Shown: positions 59,609-64,000 of the stretch, piece by piece
Position numbering within the stretch: the stretch's first letter is position 1
How the letters are laid out: each line of letters opens with the position of its first letter
From: Drosophila miranda
Lineage: Eukaryota; Arthropoda; Insecta; Diptera; Drosophilidae
Assembly: GCF_003369915.1 (NCBI RefSeq)
Contig: NC_046674.1
Span: 15,686,001 to 15,750,000 of the forward strand
DNA length: 64,000 nucleotides
Direction: 5' to 3'
Translations under genes and position numbers: made by a program
The notes under the pieces: generated by a model
What the model saw: only the letters and a program-made list of their open reading frames with translations
Told to the model about the DNA's origin: nothing
Databases searched by the model: none

Positions 59609-62600
59609 CACCCTTTAAAAACACGCTTCCGGTCCAGTGTTAAGCCTTTTTATGCCCTCTACGATATGAAAATTCAACTGCAAAAAACACAGAGAAAATG
59701 CATAAAAAACGGATCGGATCGAATCGAATCGGGGTGGGGTAGTGTGGGGGCAGAGAGGGGGGTGAGTGGGAGGAGTAGTACCAGTAGTATTTTTCAATAA
59801 AGCGATGAAGTTCACATCAACATGCATAAATAAATAATCCATAAAAATAATGCCATGTAATGTGCGAACGATGGAGTATCACAGAAAAGAGAGGGATAGA
59901 GAGAGAGAGTGAGGGAGAGAGGGAGAGTGGGTGCTGGGGGCCACGGCTGACGGGGTCTGGAAATTAGGGGTTTACGCTGTCGGACGATTGAGTCCCTCTG
60001 CCACTTAATCGCTTGCATATGTTAATGCGCCTGCCTCGAAGAGGGGGTAAAAAGAGAGGAGGGACTGCAGAACGTCAGACTGACTGACAGACGTATGCTT
60101 TGGTTTGTTCATTCACTCATTTTGTACAGCTTGCATACCCTTTACGAGGGTAAGCCTACATAAGAAAATGGCAAGGCTTCATATCTTGATAACAGTTGGT
60201 ACTTAGCCTCCAGGACAGTATCGAAATCGGATTTTTAACACATGGATAGCTTCTATATAGAAATTATCGTTTACAAAATGAAATTTTTAGCAATTTTTGA
60301 ATGAGCGAGCTAATGAAATATATGAACATCCACGATTAAAGGGTATTCGAAAATCGTCGCTATTTAGCTATCTTGCATTCACTTTTTTCAGCATTGCTTT
60401 GGTTTCTTTTCTTCTTTTTTGTTGTTGTTGCTTCTTCTTGTTCGGGGTCTGGGTCTGGGGTGCTGCCTCTCAAGTGTGCGTGCAGCTGTAAACAGATTTT
60501 CCGCTCAAGTAACTCCGCGAATAACTGTAACGAGGAGCCAACGGCTAAGTAAGCATCCTCTCATGGGCCCTATCCTCTCTCACCCATCCCACAACGACCC
60601 CATCCCACCCCGGTATGGAATTATCATTAAATTTGCTTATGAATCAATATCATGGCTAATGCACACTGACAGAGAAAGGGGGAGAGAGAGAAAGAGTGAG
60701 ACAAACGGAGAGTGAGAGGGAAACCGACACACAGTGCGTTCACGTCTCATCAGGAATGCCGACGGTGTTGCGGTTGTGTGGCAGCGGCACACAAATTATG
60801 GCAATTAAAATCAATTAATTAAATGCAGCGACAGCGACAGAGCGACCGCGGTGGCAGTGCCAGTGCCAGCGCGCGCGATGACTGCAAAAAAATTATATAC
60901 ATACATACATATACGTATGTATGAGAATGTATGTGTGTATTGTCGACAGATTTACACTCAATAAGGCACGACACGCCGCCTAAATGACTGACGACAGCGG
61001 GGCTAGGGAGAGAAGGAACAGCAACGGGTCTGCGAAACGATCCCGACGGAGGCGGACCGAAAGCGCAGGCCACGAACGCACACACGACTAGCCCTGGGGT
61101 TGCACAGTGGTATCGGTAGCAGTGGCACTTTGGTAACCCCCCAAGTCAAACACGCATATGAAATATTCATTGCATTTCATGGCGGGGGGGATGAATATTT
61201 CATCCCTCTTTGGTTTGAATACCCCGCAATAGTATGTGCTGAAGAATGTTACCCTAATAAATATATGCTCACCTAAAGTGAATTTGCTTAAATATTTATG
61301 GATTACTTTGAACGATCCATGGCATAAATGTTTTCTGTAACAATGGAAATAGTTCCAGTCGATACTTTAATAACTGGATTATTTCTGTTATGAAAGTTTC
61401 GACATTTCGAAAGCTATTTATAATAGATGAGATGAGATTTGGCATACTTTGGCATATCTATAATCAACAGTTTTCCCACAATTCATCAGCTTTTGACTCC
61501 AAGTTGTACCACTGTGCAACGAACGGTCGTCTGCGTTTTGGGGCCGACACTTATCAACGACATCAGCAGCCACACCAGGTTGGCAGCTCCTCTGGCCTGT
61601 TCTCTGCCCTGCTTGGCCTGGCCCGGGCCGGGTCGGGCCGTTTTGGGTCTGACTGCTTGGCTGGTTACTGCTTGCTGGTTTAACTGGCAGCACAAAACTT
61701 TTTTATGAGGGAGTCGTGAGTGGAAAAATTTCGTATAAACACAAACAGAAGGTGGCGGCGCAGGGCACGCGACTGAATCCCCCGCTGAATCCCTCATACC
61801 CACCCCCCACCCACCACCACCTGCCGGGCGACAGTGGGGGCTGGCTGGCTTCTGCCTCTGGGCCCCTGGCGCTTGGGGAAAATTGTGTAATAACTGCAAG
61901 CAGTGTGCTAAGCTCTTCTGTTCCTGCTGTTCTCCCGCTGGCACTCTGGGCTCTCTGTCTTTGGGTCTCTGCGTCGCTCTGCTCTGGGCTCTGCCTGTGG
62001 TAGCTTTTGGGGGCAAGCAGCGGTGTGTCGGCGGGGTCTGTTATAAAACAAATGTACTACAAAAAGCGACGTTGTAAACGCACAAAGCCATAAAATCTGA
62101 AAAAGACAAAACGAAAGGCTCGAACAGAGCCACATTTTGCCACCACCGAAAAGTGCCGTTCTCTGGCTCTTCTGCCTCCCTTCCACACCCTTACCCTAAA
62201 ATACCACAAATTATGGCACACTGGGAGAAAGGGAGAGGGCACACACACACACAAGGAGAGCCATACTGAGAGGACAGGCCGGCCACCAGTGCCAGGGAGC
62301 AAGAGCAGGATAGCGAAACTGAAAAGAGAGCATGAGCGAGAGCAGTCTGTACATTGACTACGTGACGTTTTCGAGTACTCTGTGAGTCAGCAGCCAAGCT
62401 GCTTGGCTGTTGTTGCTCTGGCTCTGGCTATGGCTATGGCTATGGCTATGGTTCTTCCTCTTTTTGTTTTTCTCTTCCTCCTGCTGTTCTTCATCCACGG
62501 ACGACGGGCTGACCTGCGTGCAAATTTAAGGCCAATAATGCTGTCAATTTCAACTGGCGTGTCCGTCTGTCTCTCAATTAATGTCATCGCGTATTATAAA

Positions 62601-64000
62601 GTTCCATCAGATTAACAACTCGTTTCTCTTCCTCCACTCCACTCAATGGCTGTGCGGTGGCCAGCCGTCTCCTCCCCGCCGTGGCAAATTGTTTTCTAAA
62701 CAGCCCATAAACATGAACGAAAACAAAGCGAGAAATGTAAATGAAAATAAAAACTTGGAGAGCAGGCAGCAAGCAGCAAGCAGCAGCAACAACAGCGTGG
62801 CAACGCTGTCGACATGGGCCACAGAAAGAGGAAATTCAATAAACAATTTGTAGCATGAGTAGCGGAAAATTGTGTGTACGCACGCGGCTAAACGGACGCG
62901 AGTGAATGAATAAAAGAGGGGGAGGGTGGTGCGGCAGACAGGCAGGGAGGAGCAGAAGAAGCAAGCAAAGCCTGAGCAATGTATATTTACTAGAAGGTGA
63001 GGCAGTCTTAGAAACCGACAGAACAATCTGCTTCAGTAACAAACTATGATTGAACTGGACCTATCCAATGACCGGCGTATGTACTATGTGCTTTGACTAT
63101 GACTGCCTTACCTTCTATGGTATATACCTTGAGCCTGAGCTTGCCTCTTTTCTATACGTGTGTATGCTTGTCTCGCTTCCTCTTTCTCGCTTTTACAGTA
63201 CTCATGGGTGCGATTGTGTATGTGCGTTTGCCCAGTGTAATTTTGAAATGGAAAAGCTGTCGACTGCTGTTGTCGGCTAACTGGCTCTCCAGATCTCCTT
63301 TGCTTTAGCTGTAGCTTGTTTTTCTCTGTCTCTGCCATCATCGCTTGCCAATAAGCTGACTAATTGACTGACAAATAGGCAGCAAGCAGCAACAGCAACA
63401 ACTACGAAAGAGAGCGCGCTGCGTTAATAAGAGCAGCAGACATCAGGCAGTAGTAGGCAGGGAGACAGACAACTTAAAATTCCACTGCCGCCAGATGAAT
63501 GCGCCGTAACTGTACATTAGGGGTGGCCCATAAACTTGAGACTTTATCAGCAGCCCCACCACCACCCCCAGAGCCCATTCCATCCGCTCGGCGAGAGATT
63601 ATTAGGTTAGTCGCCGGCTGATGGGGAAATGTAAGTGATATAGCAGTAAATAAATTAGTCAACCCCACGACCGACCATAAGCAAGAAGGGTATTCATTTG
63701 GAGGTCTATAATTCTTAAGGGATGTTTAACGAAAGTTTAACTTTGGTTCATTCGTTGTAAACTTGCTCAATTGAGTGGAACTGAACTGTAAAAGTAGAAC
63801 TACTCAACTGACTCCGATTGGCCCATTCTCAGCATAGAATAGTTCCTTTATTGAGCTTTGTTCTTGGGATTTCATTTTATTGTGTTCGTCTAATGGTTTT
63901 TTCATAAAGGAATAACCTAACTAGTTTATCAGAAAATAAACCGGGAACAATTGAAATACACATTATATGCGAACTAGTCAACAAGGGAACTATAGAAATA
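59609..64000 (-). other. Upstream / 5' leader region of Grunge
   Basis: No coding exon is supported. A probable splice acceptor at 59678 (minus strand) implies that the promoter lies further right, perhaps outside the window. GAGAG-rich runs (about 59885-59930, 60680-60720), a TACGAGGGTAAGC repeat-like piece at about 60140 and GGGCC-rich blocks (61595-61650) are present. GA-rich clusters could bind GAGA factor; this is speculative. Confidence 0.45.

Overview
The window is nuclear DNA of a Drosophila, most likely of the obscura group. The evidence is short phase-conserved introns with GTRAGT donors, 5-13 exon genes, many CA/GA/CAG microsatellites, and proteins recognisable as fly fear of intimacy, sepia and the other omega-class GSTs, a CG6765-type BTB protein, Pus7, Zc3h3 and Grunge (Atrophin). 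In D. melanogaster these genes lie around 66C-66D on 3L (Muller element D). The species and chromosome arm are inferred. If this is D. pseudoobscura or a close relative, the segment would be on XR and therefore X-linked.

Layout. 1-1623 (-): first four coding exons of the ZIP zinc transporter foi, running off the left edge. 1624-8819: non-coding, with a Helitron-like repeat, a degenerate tandem array carrying AP-1/Maf-like sites, and promoter-like sequence. 8820-14725: omega glutathione transferase cluster GstO1 (+), GstO2 (+, two alternative terminal exons, so two enzymes from one gene), sepia (-) and GstO3 (-). 14726-16698: spacer with a Maf/antioxidant-response-type site. 16699-18847 (-): BTB plus two C2H2 fingers. 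19140-19804 (+): small MADF-domain protein, divergent from the BTB gene. 21005-23416 (-): Pus7 tRNA/mRNA pseudouridine synthase, divergent from Zc3h3 (23688-25711, +), a CCCH zinc-finger protein. 25712-33680: large non-coding region, probably a promoter and first intron. 33681-46390 (+): 2513-residue TTC28-like protein with about 25 TPRs and a CHAT-type domain that lacks the catalytic dyad. 46391-49572: convergent 3' flanks containing a clean 488-bp inverted-repeat element with a 7-bp target duplication. 49573-59608 (-): Grunge/Atrophin, 13 coding exons, 2108 residues. 59609-64000: Grunge 5' leader or upstream sequence.

Function. The GstO block is a local detoxification and pteridine-synthesis cluster. 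Every copy keeps the omega-class catalytic cysteine. Maf/AP-1-type sites flank it on both sides. The rest is unrelated housekeeping and developmental genes. Exon boundaries were derived by reading splice sites and checking that phases close; they are not backed by transcript data. I found no tRNA, rRNA or CRISPR. Nothing in the window reveals a wholly new system. The best leads are the TIR element, the dead CHAT domain, the GstO2 alternative exons and the Maf-site array.
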